A DNA stretch of 64,000 nucleotides from Cricetomys ansorgei (Eukaryota > Chordata > Mammalia > Rodentia > Nesomyidae), in contig JAMJFZ010002307.1 of assembly GCA_026225945.1 (NCBI GenBank), positions 6,547,001-6,611,000 on the forward strand, in the 5' to 3' direction. Below, piece after piece: positions 11,941 through 22,940 of the stretch (the first letter of the stretch is position 1; the number at the start of each line of letters is the position of its first letter). Both the position numbers and the translations under genes were made by a program. The notes under the pieces are model-generated. The model was not told the origin of the DNA. It worked only from the letters and a program-made list of their open reading frames with translations, and did not search any database.

Positions 11941-12014
11941 TCAGCAGGATGGCTCAGTAGGTGAAAGTGCTTGCCATTCAATAATGTTCAATCCCTAGAA
12001 CTGATGTAAAGGTG
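11941..12014 (+). repeat. 5' fragment of tRNA-derived SINE
   Basis: 'cagcaggatggctcagtagg' and 'gtgcttgcc', then 'aaaggtggaaggagaga'. This is the left third of the 'ggatggctcagcaggtaaag' SINE type seen at 21281, 32823 and 46953. It is directly followed by a second SINE. Confidence 0.65.
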
Positions 12015-12023
12015 GAAGGAGAG

Positions 12024-12243
12024 AGGAGTCAGAGAGATGCCTCTGTGACCAAGAGTGCAAAGTGCTCTTGCAGAAGCCCACTCCCAGAGAGTTCAGTTCC
12101 CAGCATCCATGTTGGTTGGATGTTTCACAACTGCCTGCTGCTACATCTCCCAGGGGTCTTATTCTCTCTTCTGGTTTCTGCTGTCACTGTACCCTTGCAC
12201 ACAAAACCCACACAGACACACATGCTGATACACAATTAAAAAT
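12024..12243 (+). repeat. B3/B2-type SINE
   Basis: 'gagtgcaaagtgctcttgca', 'cagttcccagcatccatg', 'tcacaactgcctg' and a terminal 'cacacagacacacatg'. Diverged; two unrelated weak frames run through it. Confidence 0.7.
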
Positions 12244-12621
12244 TAGAAATATAAAATCTGTAGAGTCCCTGGAAGGGTCGGAAAGCATGTCTCAAACCAA
12301 TAGTCGTGGTCAAGGAGGAGCAGCTGAGGACTGTGGAGGCAGAACCAGAGGCATCGTAAGCATCATGAAAACATACATGTTTAAAGGTATATGGAAAGTT
12401 TCTGTTGCTGGCTCCCAAAACTTTTGTTGGCTTTTCTTTAACATAACTCTTAGAACAGGACAAACAGCAAGATGTAGTTGGGTTTCGGACTGATTATGGA
12501 AGAAGAATGCTCAACATCTGCTGATAGATTAAAGGCTGGATATGAGAAAATGAGGACAGGTAACCATAACTCTAAACTTTAAAGGCTCAGTCAAGGAATG
12601 GGGAGGAGCGGGCACTATTTA
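12244..12621. other. No gene recognised
   Basis: Between a B3 and a B1. A frame starting inside the SINE extends through here (12062-12493) but its first half is SINE-derived. Confidence 0.4.
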
Positions 12622-12631
12622 GTGATAGTTT

Positions 12632-12810
12632 TTTGGGGGGTTGTTGTTCTTGTTGTTTGGTTTGGTTTTTCCGGACAGGGTTTCTCTGTTGTAACTCTGG
12701 CCGTCCTGGAACTCACTCTGTAGACCAGGCTGGCCTCAAACAAACAGGGATCCACCTGCCTCTGCCTCCCAAGTGCTGGGATTAAAGGCATGTGCCACCA
12801 GCACCTGGCT
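12632..12810 (-). repeat. B1 SINE, full length
   Basis: On the plus strand: T/G-rich tail (12632-12673), 'cagggtttctctgttgtaac', 'ctggaactcactctgtagac' and 'aagtgctgggattaaaggca'. It is flanked by 'gtgatagttt' at 12622-12631 and 12811-12820, a clear 10-base target-site duplication. It carries the same 'gttgtaactc' variant as the other young B1 copies. Confidence 0.93.
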
Positions 12811-12820
12811 GTGATAGTTT

Positions 12821-14329
12821 ATTTTTAATCTTTACTGAGTAACAATTCACCCAACTCAGTAGCTTGACCCTGACTCATTTTTTATACAGATCAAGAACTT
12901 CATTTATGTTCAGTAGATAGTTCTTGAGTCCTTCTCCCTTAGGCCCACCCAAGTCATCTGACAGAGAAGAAGGTGTTTAGTGGTGTAGGGCAGTCTCACC
13001 TGCATCACTGATGGTTGGAAGGCTGCAGGATAGAATACCCTGGTCCTCCTCCAAGTTACTCGCCGTCTTTGATCTGATTCAATGGGGTCTGCATCAAAAC
13101 TCTGTAGGCAAACTACCCACTCATTCATATGTGTATATGAGTAAATATATGTGAATGAGCATATGCATGCATATGATGACAAATTAAAACAAAATTAGTC
13201 TTTTCTAGGGATGGGAGCATACACTCTGCTCCTCAGAAGATCCACTAGCTTCTTTTCCTGACTGTAAGAAGCCAATTTTACCTTTACTAGAATGTTTATT
13301 AAAATATTTCTAATCAATAAGTATGCTTGTTCATGGGCTGACTTGATTTTTATGTCAGTGGAGTCAGATCTCACATGCGACAAACTATGCATTTACCCGT
13401 GTAAAGAACTTTAAAATATATTGCTGAATTTCCCTTTTCTACCTCCATTAGAAATCAAAGGTTAAGAAAGGAAAACAGCCTGGTATCAACGTTGGTTTGT
13501 CTGTAACATGGCACCTTTGAAAGATAGGCACCAGCCAAATTAATGAGAGGAAATTAAATGTGGGTGTTGCTTACAGGACTCGGGTAACTTACTGTTGGCA
13601 AGCCAGGGAAACCTATCTAGGAGACAGGATATTCAAAATATATTTTTCTTGGTTTTAATTAGTAGACTATGGGTGGGGAAATATAATTTAAAACTAAAAG
13701 CAAATTTAAGTAACTCATGTATTATGTCTAGCTCAGGCTACATCTTGAAAGTTCAGACATATGAAAAACGTGCTAACTGGTAGCTGAAGGACTGTCTAAC
13801 TGTGGAGAGGATGGCTATGTGTTATCCTGTGTAACAGCACATTCCAGGGATCCAAACTGCATAGTTTCCCACATGGAAGATCTGACTCCACAGACATAAA
13901 AACTAACAGCACGGACAATAAAGTGGCCATTCCACTGCCTTCCTCTTTTCTGTGTAGTTAATAACTTCTCCTGGATTAAGATCTGATGTAAGAAAAAAAG
14001 ACTTACTTGTCATGATTACCTCTCTAATATCTGAATTTACTAAATGTTTAAATTCAGAATCAGAACTCTCTCCAAGTGCATTTTAGCAACTGTGGCCTAA
14101 GCTATACCCATAGGTGCCTGCTCACTGATGCCTCTGTTCAGCGCACAAGGATTACCCCAAAGCCTCAAGTGGCTGATCTGAATATGTCCACCTATGGCTG
14201 TGTCCATTTTCCTCAGTTTCCCTTATTTTTTCTCCTATGCCTATTGTGTTTGTTTTTCTGGGGTTTCTGAATTTACTGATGACTACTGTACTGTATCATT
14301 CTATACTTTTTAAAATTACATTATCACCA
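12821..14329. other. No gene or repeat recognised
   Basis: Some short 'atatgtgtatatg'-type low-complexity near 13130-13170. Open frames are under 91 codons. Confidence 0.4.
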
Positions 14330-14462
14330 AAGTGTGGTGTCCGACACCTGTAAGCACTTGGAAGATGGAGGCAGAAAAAAAAATGGGTGTTCAAAGTTAT
14401 CTCCAGCTACAAATTGAGTTCAAACCTAACCTACCCTACATGAGGCAATGTCTCATGAAAAG
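14330..14462 (+). repeat. Diverged B1-like SINE
   Basis: 'gtgtggtgtccgacacctgt', 'cacttggaagatggaggcag', 'caaacctaacctaccctaca' and 'gtctcatgaaaa' follow the monomer order. Divergence suggests a PB1-type older copy. Confidence 0.6.
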
Positions 14463-14536
14463 GTGGGGGGATTACACGCCCACTTTCTGCATCTCCCATA
14501 GCTCTCTCCTGAGTTGAGTAGTCCGTCTTCTATGGT

Positions 14537-14870
14537 GTCTCTCCTTCTCCCCTCCTCCTTTTTCCCCCTACTCCTTCTTTCTCTCTGTCTGTCTGCTCTT
14601 TTCTTCCTTCTCTTTCTTCTCTCTTTCATGTCCCTTCCTACTAGTCTCTACCTCCCTCTTTTCCTTCTCTTCTACTCCCTCCTCTTCCTCCTTTTCTTCC
14701 TCTTCCCCTCCTCTTCTCCCTCTCCATTCCCTACCTCCCTCTTCCTCCATTCCTTCTCTCTTCTTCCTCCATTCTCTCTTCTTGTTTACTTTACCCTCTC
14801 CCCCCCCCCCCGTCTTCCTCCTCCTTTTCCTTCTCCTTCTCTTCCCCTCTGTTTTCCCTCTCTCCTCTGG
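14537..14870. repeat. Polypyrimidine (CT-rich) tract
   Basis: About 330 bases of almost only C and T on the plus strand, with CTCC/CTTC units and a C12 run at 14800-14811. Such tracts can form triplex DNA. Both long frames through it (poly-Leu/Ser/Pro and poly-Glu/Arg/Lys) are low-complexity artefacts. Confidence 0.95.
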
Positions 14871-15925
14871 TTCCATGACCTGCTTTCCTATTCACCCTTC
14901 CTCAAAGCTTTTGCATCACTGATCTTCCCAAATCTCCTGGCTTCTCTTCTGGGCTCCTCCCCTTCAGGATGTGCTGTGTCTCACTGACTGACTGTCTCTG
15001 CAAGAAGATCATCTCCTCAGAACATGAGACACCCCTTCAGTCTTTTCCCAGCAAACACAACCCATGAACTACCCCATTTCTTGAACAAACTAGTAGCAGC
15101 ATGTGTGACAAAAGTTTTGGGCCTCTTACATTGTCTTTAAAAAGCCCTTTAATGACACATGGCCTAACTTTAATAAATGAGACTGTCAGAGACAACTTAA
15201 TTTTGACCCCGTGCTTCTTTCCCAGCCTGCCACTTTCACATTAATGTCTCTTAAGATCCTCTAAAAGGCAGGAGAATGGGAAAACAAAGACAAGAGCCAG
15301 ACAACTGCACATTTCCAAATGAGCAAATATTGCACATATCTGAGAAAAAAATGTATTGCGTTAGTTTACAAATGTTTGAGTGCTGTGACAATCTCCAGAG
15401 GAGGAAAGGAGATAACCTCTGACCATAAGAATGCAATACTCTGTCCGTGATGTCACTGGCCACTTAGAACAGCCTTTAAAAATTAACACCTTCCTGTCTG
15501 AGCTAATTTTCCTTAGAAGAACCATGCATATATTTACCCATGAATGAAACAGATATTATAAGCACTCCATTTCAGCACTTTGAATTTGAAGTTTAAATAC
15601 ATTAAACATATTTTTAAAGACATCAGACAGGTTTCATATTTTTGCTCATTTTAAAAGTGGTCCTTGTGACAAAGGAATGTACTTGCTTATTTGCATGCAT
15701 TTGGCATGAAAAGTCTACTGTAGAAATCTCATGATAACTAATAACAGTTATGGACAAACTACTAAGAACTTAGGTATTTCCACTCAGCCCAATAAGTGGG
15801 TCATCTTGGCTGCAGGACGTGGGTGTCAACATCTATCTGCTTCCTTTTGCTTTCCAGGCTCCTCGCCGTTTTCATAGAGTAGCCCTTCACTGATGCCTAC
15901 AGGAGTACTGAGTGCTTTTAAAAAA
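14871..15925. other. Repeat-poor sequence
   Basis: No repeat recognised. AT-rich with an octamer motif (ATTTGCAT, 15689-15696) and several long non-degenerate-looking stretches around 15440-15780 that could be conserved. No coding frame of note. Confidence 0.35.
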
Positions 15926-16075
15926 CAATCTCAATTGTCAAAACATCCTTATAAAGGAGGCATTATGGTCCCCTATCCAAGGAGAACTGAGATTTAAGCC
16001 AAAGTCCTATCCCAAACAAGCAGTGGAGCCAGGATTTGAAACCCTGCATGACTATTTCAAAGTGTGGATCCAGGA
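15926..16075 (+). repeat. MIR SINE remnant
   Basis: Fits the MIR right half: 'ataaaggaggcattatggtc', 'aaggagaactgag', 'aagcagtggagccaggattt' and 'gaaaccctgcatgac'. Confidence 0.65.
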
Positions 16076-16159
16076 ATGCCCAATGATGGAGTATGATGGC
16101 AAAAATTAATGTTTTAAAATCAATAGTTCAAGGAGGGAACCAATCCTGCTGCCTTGCTA

Positions 16160-16815
16160 ATTGGACATGTTTGCCTTCTAGACATTTGTTTATACCCACA
16201 GATTAGTATGGCTCTCAACCTTGGTCAGAGAAGTGTCTTTTGGCAGTGGGTAGCAATCAATTCAGAGCCATGTAATTGGTGAAAATGCAGAGAACTGGAG
16301 ACTGTTGAGTTCTCAGCCTTAAAGGGGTCACCTCTATCAAGCTCCCTCCCCACTCAAAGCTCAGGGAACATTCTGGAAGAGAAAGCAGAATAATGTAAGA
16401 GCTTGAGAATGGAGAGGAAGGAGTGCTGTGACATTCTTTCTTCTAGCTATGACATGGTCATTGCACTTACGAACACACAGCAGTACAGTTACCTGTACAA
16501 GGTCAAGTCCATCAGCCTTCCAGGATGGGTGGGGAGGGGCTCCTGAGGCTCTACTCCTAGCTGAGGAGCTATTGCCAATTGATGGGTTTGGGGGAGGGGT
16601 TAATTTTCTTCTGGGATGTGGCCACTGTAAACTCTCCATGCTCCCTGATGGATAACCCCACACCCATGCACATGCAGGTGGTGATAACTGGGCTCATTAT
16701 GTGATACGGGGGGTAAGAAGAGGACATGAAGATAGAAGGAGAATGTACTGGAAGGAATGGGAGGAGTGGAAGGGGGAGTTGGAGATTGGTATGATCAAGA
16801 GATGTTGTTCTCTGT
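16160..16815 (+). mobile_element. Rodent L1 (Lx-type) 3' UTR
   Basis: 'ctttggcagtgggtag', 'gtaattggtgaaaatgcaga', 'cacctctatcaagctcc', 'gctcagggaacattctggaa', 'tcctagctgaggagctattg' and 'gataaccccacacccatg'. Internal segments match the copies at 9365, 45915 and 59250; no ORF2 upstream. Confidence 0.75.
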
Positions 16816-17363
16816 GATCCAAGTCAGTAAATGCATGACTGGGCCGATTTTATTTATGTGCTCACTCGTATATTCTATCCTGAGCCGTTGGTTAAAGCTA
16901 TTGGTCAAAACAGAAATAGATAGCACAAAGATGATGAAAATGTAAAAATATTAATAACTCTTCAAAAGGGAAAAATGTATTGATTTGTTCTTGAGACAAA
17001 GAAGCATCTGGAAGGCTACCAGAGGTCTAGTTGTTGAAATAAAAAGAGAAAAATAAATTCTGGGAGAAGCGTTTTCCACGAGCAAGCCCACGTGAAGCTC
17101 AAATCAGATTCAATTTGCTGTGAGACAGCAACTCTCTCAGTGACCCAACAAGCACTCACTGATGCTAAAAACATCCCAATGGGCTTAAGGTCCTCAGATC
17201 ACATGCAGGTTCCGGTGGAAGCTAACCCAGAGATGAACAGACACAGCCCAGGAGGACAAAGAAACAGCACAGACGAAGACGGTGTTAAACTACCTCAGAG
17301 TTGTGGTAAAATTCTGGAAGTTGGCACATCCCACTTTGATCTGTAGAGCAGTATTGTGCAGAA
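16816..17363. other. No repeat recognised; small open frame
   Basis: A plus-strand frame of 84 codons (17092-17346) lies in non-repetitive sequence. No family recognised and no Kozak or splice context that would make it a gene. Confidence 0.35.
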
Positions 17364-17396
17364 AACACACACACTCACTCACACACACACACACAT
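17364..17396. repeat. (CA)n microsatellite
   Basis: CA units with two 'ctca' interruptions. Confidence 0.9.
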
Positions 17397-17516
17397 AATG
17401 AAAGGTTCAAGCAGTAGCAAGTTGTAGTCTCAGGTAAGATGTGGTAAGTTTGGAAGCCCTTGCCTGTCAGTGTCTTGTAGAGGTGTCACCACACACTGCA
17501 CCCCCCCAACATTTAC

Positions 17517-17640
17517 CTGGTATATTCTGTAAGTTGCAGGGGCCCCTAAGCAAAGGCAGTCTGCAAAGTCAGATGAAAAAAGTTCACCAATGGTGTCTCT
17601 GTCTTGCTGAATTTGGGGGCTGTGGACAGAGCCACAGACC
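17517..17640 (-). other. Exon-like segment with good splice borders
   Basis: On the minus strand the segment is preceded by 'ttcttttcagtctttccag' (pyrimidine-rich, AG-ending) and followed by 'gtaaat'. The 124 bases are open in one frame, encoding a peptide that ends ...PATYRIYQ. I recognise no protein. The combination could be chance, an exonised repeat or a real exon of an unknown transcript. Confidence 0.25.
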
Positions 17641-17724
17641 CTGGAAAGACTGAAAAGAACTTGCTTCACACATTTCACCAAAGACTTATATGTTTACTAC
17701 ACACATCAGCTCTGTCTCCTGTTT

Positions 17725-17735
17725 CCCCCCCCCCC
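17725..17735. repeat. C11 homopolymer
   Basis: Eleven consecutive C; a shorter C7 run occurs at 17501-17507. Confidence 0.9.
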
Positions 17736-18036
17736 ACCTTTCTTTTTCATGCTCTTGTCTGACTCCACCGTAGGTGACATTGGAAAACCACAGACTAGGA
17801 ATCCATTAGAGCATGATCATAAGGAATAGATTCCTTTTTATGTGTATTTCTAACTTACCTATTTCCTACTGCCAGTCAACACTTACACACAGTAAAAATT
17901 TGCTTATTTTTTGCATACAGACAAAACACTTATACATGTAAAATTTTAAAAATAAAATAAATTTTTAATACAAACATTTCTTCAACTAGATTATAGCAAA
18001 TACACAACATGAGTGTGTCTGTGTGTGCACATCTGC

Positions 18037-18078
18037 ACAGACACACACACACACACACACACGTGCACATGCGCACAC
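18037..18078. repeat. (CA)n microsatellite
   Basis: Twelve or so CA units followed by 'cgtgcacatgcgcacac'. Confidence 0.93.
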
Positions 18079-18591
18079 TACTTCACAATCCACCTCCAGT
18101 ATTTTCACTTCTCACTTCATCAGAATTTCTCAGCTTCTTTTTCCCAACTCCAGCATAATGATGACTTTTTCCATGTGTCCAAATCTGGGCATTTGAATTC
18201 AATATTGCCTTATGTCAACCACAGTAAAAATTTTCATAATATACTTGAATTTTTATGAGAAGAAAGTAGAGAGTTGTTACTCTGCCAAAGACCTGCCATT
18301 TGCTCTCTTTGATCACTGAGTTCCAGGACAAAGAGCCTGGACTTCAGGCAACTGTTCCAATGTGAGATTGGAATCATGCAATCCCCACTGAGCATGCTCA
18401 GCCACTGTGCTCGGCATCTGTGCCTAGAGATGAGCTTTCCACATTGCTCAGGCATAGAAGGTGAATAGAGATGATTTTGAAGCTGTTAAACAGTAAAAAG
18501 GTTCTTTTCAATCTATTTATAAAATTATGTGTGAATTAAGTTTTGCTAAAATGGTTCTTAAAATGTAAAAACTGTTCATATTATTTGCAAT
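18079..18591. other. No gene or repeat recognised
   Basis: AT-rich on the right side. Two short frames on opposite strands, neither recognisable. Confidence 0.35.
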
Positions 18592-18659
18592 GGTAGAGAT
18601 CAAGCCCAGAACGCTGGGAATGTCCAGCCAAGTTTTACCTCAGAGCTGCGTTCTCTGAT
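18592..18659 (-). repeat. ID-type tRNA-derived SINE fragment
   Basis: The plus strand reads 'gtagagatcaagcccagaac', '...tttacctcagagctgcgtt', the complement of a diverged ID element ('...gctctgaggtaaaact.ggctgg'). Confidence 0.45.
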
Positions 18660-18740
18660 CCTAAAATTACCTTAGATTCTCTCCCTTTCTTATTCACAAA
18701 TATAGTCTTTTATTAACTCATGAGTTGTTATATTTATTGT

Positions 18741-19093
18741 TTTTTTCTGTTGCTGTGATAAAACACCATGACCAAGGTAACTTGTAGAAGAAAGGCTTTA
18801 TTTTGACCTACAGTTGCAGGGGGCTGAATCCATTATGGCAGGGAGGCATGACAGCAGGTGAGAAGAATGAGGGCATCAGCAGGAAGCTGAGAGATCACAC
18901 CTTGAAGAAAAGCACAAAGCAGGGAGTGAACTAGAAATGGAGTGAGCCATTAATCCTCAAAAGCCTGATTCCACTGCTGTACTTCCTCCAGCAAAGCTGC
19001 ACCTTCTTAGCCTCTGCAACAGCGCCACCAACTGGAGACCAAGCGTTCAAACACTGGAGACTATGGAGGACATTTCTCAGTTAAACCACCACA
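18741..19093 (-). mobile_element. Rodent URR1-type repeat, near complete
   Basis: Plus strand: 'ctgttgctgtgataaaacac', 'gaaaggctttattttgac', 'cattatggcagggaggcatg', 'aacagcgccaccaactggag' and 'ggacatttctcagttaaacc'. Same family as 27398(-), 37266(-) and 49640(-). Confidence 0.65.
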
Positions 19094-19276
19094 GTTACAC
19101 CTAGTAACTCCCTATAAGAACTCCATTTCTGTCACTGTTGAAACCTTTAAAGTGTTAACCAGCCATGCCAGCACCAATGTGTAGTCTCAACTATTTCAGA
19201 AGGCTACCTCAAGATGGTTTGAACCTGGGAGTTCATATACATACAAAGACCCCCATCTGAAAGTCAATAAGTAGAA

Positions 19277-19504
19277 GCTGGGAAAATGTGTGTATGAGGA
19301 CCTGCATTCAGAGTCTCAGGATCCAGTTTTTAAGCATCCAGGTGTGGCAACACACCTGAAATCTCACAGCTGGAAAGGAGGAAAGAGAACACCTGGGGCT
19401 CACTGGCCAGGTAAGCTCTAGATTCAATGAGAGACACTGAATGAAAATATAAAGTATTGAGCAATAGATGAAGAAGTACAGCCCATTGTCAACCTCTGGT
19501 CTAC
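19277..19504 (+). repeat. Long tRNA-derived rodent SINE, body
   Basis: 'gaggacctgcattcagagtc', 'gcatccaggtgtggcaacac', 'gggctcactggccaggtaag' and 'attgtcaacctctggtct', passing into the CA array that forms its tail. A fainter B1-like stretch precedes it at about 19163-19258. Confidence 0.65.
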
Positions 19505-19652
19505 AAACACACACACACACAAACACACACACATTGCACAGGCATATACATGCACACACATGCATACACCACACATACAAACATATGGTATACAGGCACA
19601 CACACACACACACACACACACGCATGTATACACCACACATACACACCAAACT
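19505..19652. repeat. (CA)n compound microsatellite
   Basis: CA arrays interspersed with 'catgcatac' words; two copies of 'catacaccacacatac' (19562 and 19625 regions) show internal duplication. Confidence 0.9.
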
Positions 19653-20248
19653 GAATAAATAAATGATGCATTAAAATGTTTGCTTGATTTACCAATATAG
19701 AATCCTGCTGTAAGTTATTTAAACATGGATTAAATTTTATAACAGTGCTCTATTGGATAGATTTAAAATCTTACTTAATAGATATAGCTGAAGTTGTGTT
19801 TACAGAATGCGGGGCCATGGGACTCTAAACCAATTAATTCACTCAGTGTCTGAACTCTCTTCCCAGATTTTACCATGGGGGACAGAATTCTCTCGATCCA
19901 CTAATCTTACTCTACTACAAAACTCATTTTCCTTCTAACAATGGCTGAGCATAGCATAGAAAGATACAATCATTTTTAAACGTTCTATATCAGAATATAT
20001 AGCTATAATTATTCACACAAGGCTTAAGGAAGATTTTTTAAAGTAATCTGGGCAATCTAAAACTATTAGAGCAGAAGAAGAAATGTAAGTGTCTCTTCAG
20101 AAGTAAAGATCTAAAATTCTTTCCTTAGTCCAATCTTCAGATGAGAGAGTTAGGTCCAGGTGTTCAAATACAGTCCTTCATACCTGTAGACTGAGTTTCT
20201 GTTAGATCCATCAATGGGAGACTTCTTCATTAAATGATTCAAAAATGC
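19653..20248. other. No gene or repeat recognised
   Basis: AT-rich; ends in an A-rich block before the poly-A run. Confidence 0.35.
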
Positions 20249-20265
20249 AAAAAAAAAAAAAAAAA
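20249..20265. repeat. A17 homopolymer
   Basis: Uninterrupted A run; no SINE body recognised upstream. Confidence 0.9.
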
Positions 20266-20326
20266 CCCAGAATTTATTCTTATGTGTGTTAAAATAAATA
20301 AAAAACACAGTTCCAGGTTTCTGAAC

Positions 20327-20486
20327 AGCTATGTGACCTGGGCCAGTTGATTCACCTTTCCGGGCTTCACTGGCATCATGTCTAAAGTAGAGGCATCATC
20401 ATACTTACTACTTATGATATTTCTAGGACTAAATAAGATGACATATGGAGAGTGCTTATTAAAGTACCTGGAACAAAATAAATGAT
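20327..20486 (+). repeat. MIR SINE
   Basis: Left and central MIR landmarks: 'tatgtgacctgggcc', 'gttgattcacctttccgggc', 'aggactaaataagatgac' and 'gtgcttattaaagtacctgg'. Confidence 0.75.
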
Positions 20487-20833
20487 ATTTTACTTAATTT
20501 GAAAAATGATTTTAATGAAGATATACTAACAGGTTTAAATTGCCAGGATCTTGAAATTGTTATATGTTTTAAGTAAAATCATTAAGATGATCATGTATTG
20601 CTTTGTAATATGTCCCTTAATAACCAAAACAGACTGATGTTAAGACTTAAAGCCTAGGCAGAAAAGACCAGATAGATGTGAAGGATGCCATACAAAATAG
20701 CTCATACAACTCCATGCTCTCCTACCCACTGGAAGCAACACCCTGAGGGAACACCATGAGTTTGGCATGGCTGGCTCTAGCCACAGACATAACAGCATGA
20801 AGCAAAAATCAATGTGCTCAAGTCTAGCACGGC
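20487..20833. other. No gene or repeat recognised
   Basis: AT-rich to 20640, then balanced composition; a 75-codon minus frame (20640-20867) partly overlaps the next repeat. Confidence 0.35.
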
Positions 20834-21172
20834 ATCTGCTGTGGCTTGTATGAAAAATGTCCTCCACAGACTCATGTACTTAAACATGATCACCAGTGGG
20901 TGGCACTGTGTCAGAGTTTGTGGAACCTTTAAGCCAGCAGCTTTGATAGAGAAAGTATGTCACATAGGAGGGGTAAAGAAGGACTTAAGAATGTATAACC
21001 ATTCATGTTCTCTCCTTCCTGTATGCTGTTAAGATGTGATCTCTCAACTTCCTGCCTTTGCAGTTGTTAAGGCCAACCAGCCCTCTGGAACTCTAAGCCA
21101 AATGACTTCTTCTTTAAATTGCTTTTGGTCATGGTATTTTATCACAGCATCAGAAAAGCAGTAGATATAGGA
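20834..21172 (+). mobile_element. Rodent URR1-type repeat
   Basis: 'ctgctgtggcttgtatgaaa', 'catgatcaccagtgggtggc', 'ctggaactctaagccaaatg', 'ttgcttttggtcatggtatt' and 'ttatcacagcatcagaaaag' follow the full-length order of the family. Confidence 0.65.
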
Positions 21173-21280
21173 GCCTTCTGAGACCTCAGAGTCACCCTTG
21201 ATATCCAAAGATTTTCGTATCATGGTGACTTGTTCATCTTCTAGCAAGAATAAATACATACTATGTGATGTAACTTGGAT

Positions 21281-21458
21281 CGGCAAGATGGCTCAGCAAG
21301 CAAAGGAGCTGGCCACCAAACCTGATGACCTGAGTTAGATCCCTGAGACTCACAGGGTAGACAGAGAGAACTAACTACTGCAAGTTGTCTCTGACCTCCA
21401 CATATGTTATAGCATATCCACCACCACCCCTACACATAAACAAACAAATGTAACTTTA
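21281..21458 (+). repeat. tRNA-derived rodent SINE
   Basis: 'ggcaagatggctcagcaagc', 'acctgatgacctgagttaga', 'ctactgcaagttgtctctga' and 'cctccacatatg', ending in an A-rich tail. Same type as 32823, 45238(-) and 46953. Confidence 0.8.
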
Positions 21459-21461
21459 AAT

Positions 21462-21489
21462 ATGTGTGTGTGTGTGTGTGTGTGTGTGT
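21462..21489. repeat. (TG)n microsatellite
   Basis: Fourteen TG units directly downstream of the SINE tail. Confidence 0.93.
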
Positions 21490-21624
21490 TGTAAATTATA
21501 GAACAAAATGTGAATAGGTATGTTTAGTAGACCCTAGGGAACAGATAAAAATACCATAAAAATAAATCTTCATGGTTTAAACCTGGAGAATATCTTACAT
21601 TGTTTCTCTTCAAATTCTCTTCAT

Positions 21625-21775
21625 ATAGTCTCATTTTATTCTTAAGCCAACACCATAATGTAGGCAAGCATGTCTCATTGAATGCATCTGATAGGAAACT
21701 GAGCCCCTGAGAAGTGCACAGCTGGTGGCGAAATAGAAGAGATCCTGAACACTCTGCCAGAGATTTCCATGCCCT
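21625..21775 (+). repeat. MIR SINE
   Basis: 'tagtctcattttattcttaa', 'aacaccataatgtaggcaag', 'gataggaaactgagcccctg', 'cacagctggtggcgaaatag' and 'gatcctgaacactctgcc'. Confidence 0.7.
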
Positions 21776-22179
21776 TTATACACACAATGGAACCCATTTG
21801 GCCATGCAGATGAGTGGAGTTGCACCACTAGCCGGAAAGTAGAATAGAGAGACTCCATCATATTAAGTGAGTTAAGCCACAAATGCCACAAGTTCTCTGT
21901 TGTGTGTGGCTCCTAGATTCTACAGGTTACATACCTGTAAATGACATGAATGTCAGAGCAAATTTGTCTTGGAGCAAAGGGACTAAGGAGGGAGTAAGAA
22001 GTGGGGGAGGGGGTGTAGCAAGGCGTGGGTGTGGGTATGTAAGCAGTATTCACTTGTATGAAAATGGTCTTATGTAACGCTATATAATAAAATAATATAT
22101 TTAAGTTTTCCTACTCCTTTTTTCTATTATGATTGCTTAAACCATGATACTGCTACTTTGTCAGCTACTGATGCATGCT
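21776..22179. other. No gene recognised
   Basis: Includes a G-rich patch ('gtgggggaggggg', around 22001) and an AT-rich end. Confidence 0.35.
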
Positions 22180-22410
22180 GGTGCTGAAGAGATGGATCCA
22201 TAATTAAGAGTGAGTACCGCTTTTGCAGAGGACCCAGATCTGATTCCCAATACCCATGCGGGGAGGCTCACAGCCAACCACTCAGAAGTCCAGCTTCAAG
22301 GGGACCCAACAACTTTCTCCTCTGCAGGCACCTGAATTCATGTGTACACACCTACACACAAGTGTACAAAATTACAAATAATTTAAAAGTCAATCTTTAA
22401 AAAAAAACAA
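22180..22410 (+). repeat. B3-type SINE
   Basis: 'ggtgctgaagagatgg', 'ttgcagaggacccagatctg', 'attcccaatacccatg' and a terminal A-rich 'ctttaaaaaaaaac'. Confidence 0.75.
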
Positions 22411-22787
22411 TGTTAAAATCATAAAAACTGAACTATCCAAGGAAATGCATCTTTTGACTTTATTTAAATCACATATGTTGTAGGATACATACTACCACAC
22501 GTCTGACCTTGACAGAAAGCCATAGTTATTGTTAGCTTTGTGTTAATTAAAAATACAAACTAACAAAACTTTTATTTCCCATCAAGCACCTTTGAAGTAA
22601 TTAAGGCTATAACCAGTGAGAATAGAAAGATCTTTTAACTTGTCATTTAATAAAGTATTTAAGACTCACTAATTACCTTTTAAGACTCCAGAACCTTTTT
22701 TTTTCTTTCTTTCTTTTTTGCGAAACTTACAAAATCCATGTTACAGGTACATCATACAATTTCGACTTGAATTTTAAAATGCCCCCT
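22411..22787. other. No gene recognised
   Basis: AT-rich with a T-rich patch at 22697-22719. Confidence 0.35.
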
Positions 22788-22940
22788 GCTGCTGGGTCTG
22801 ATGGCACACATCTAAACTCCAGCACTGCCAGGTAGCAGTAGGAAGAGCTGAAGGCCATCCTCAGTTGCACAACAAGTTTAAGGCCAGCCGGAGTTACGTG
22901 AGACACTGTCTCAAAGATGCAGAGCAGCAGCAGCAAAAAG
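22788..22940 (+). repeat. B1-like SINE, older copy
   Basis: 'gctgggtctgatggcacaca', 'tctaaactccagcactgcc', 'gtttaaggccagccggagtt' and 'gagacactgtctcaaag', ending in AGC-rich tail. Confidence 0.7.

Noticed and set aside
12062..12493. 143-codon plus frame
   Set aside because: First 60 codons are B3 SINE sequence.
14514..14987. 157-codon plus frame and 102-codon minus frame
   Set aside because: Low-complexity products of the polypyrimidine tract.
19308..19649. Cysteine/valine-rich frames up to 113 codons
   Set aside because: Translations of the CA/TG array.
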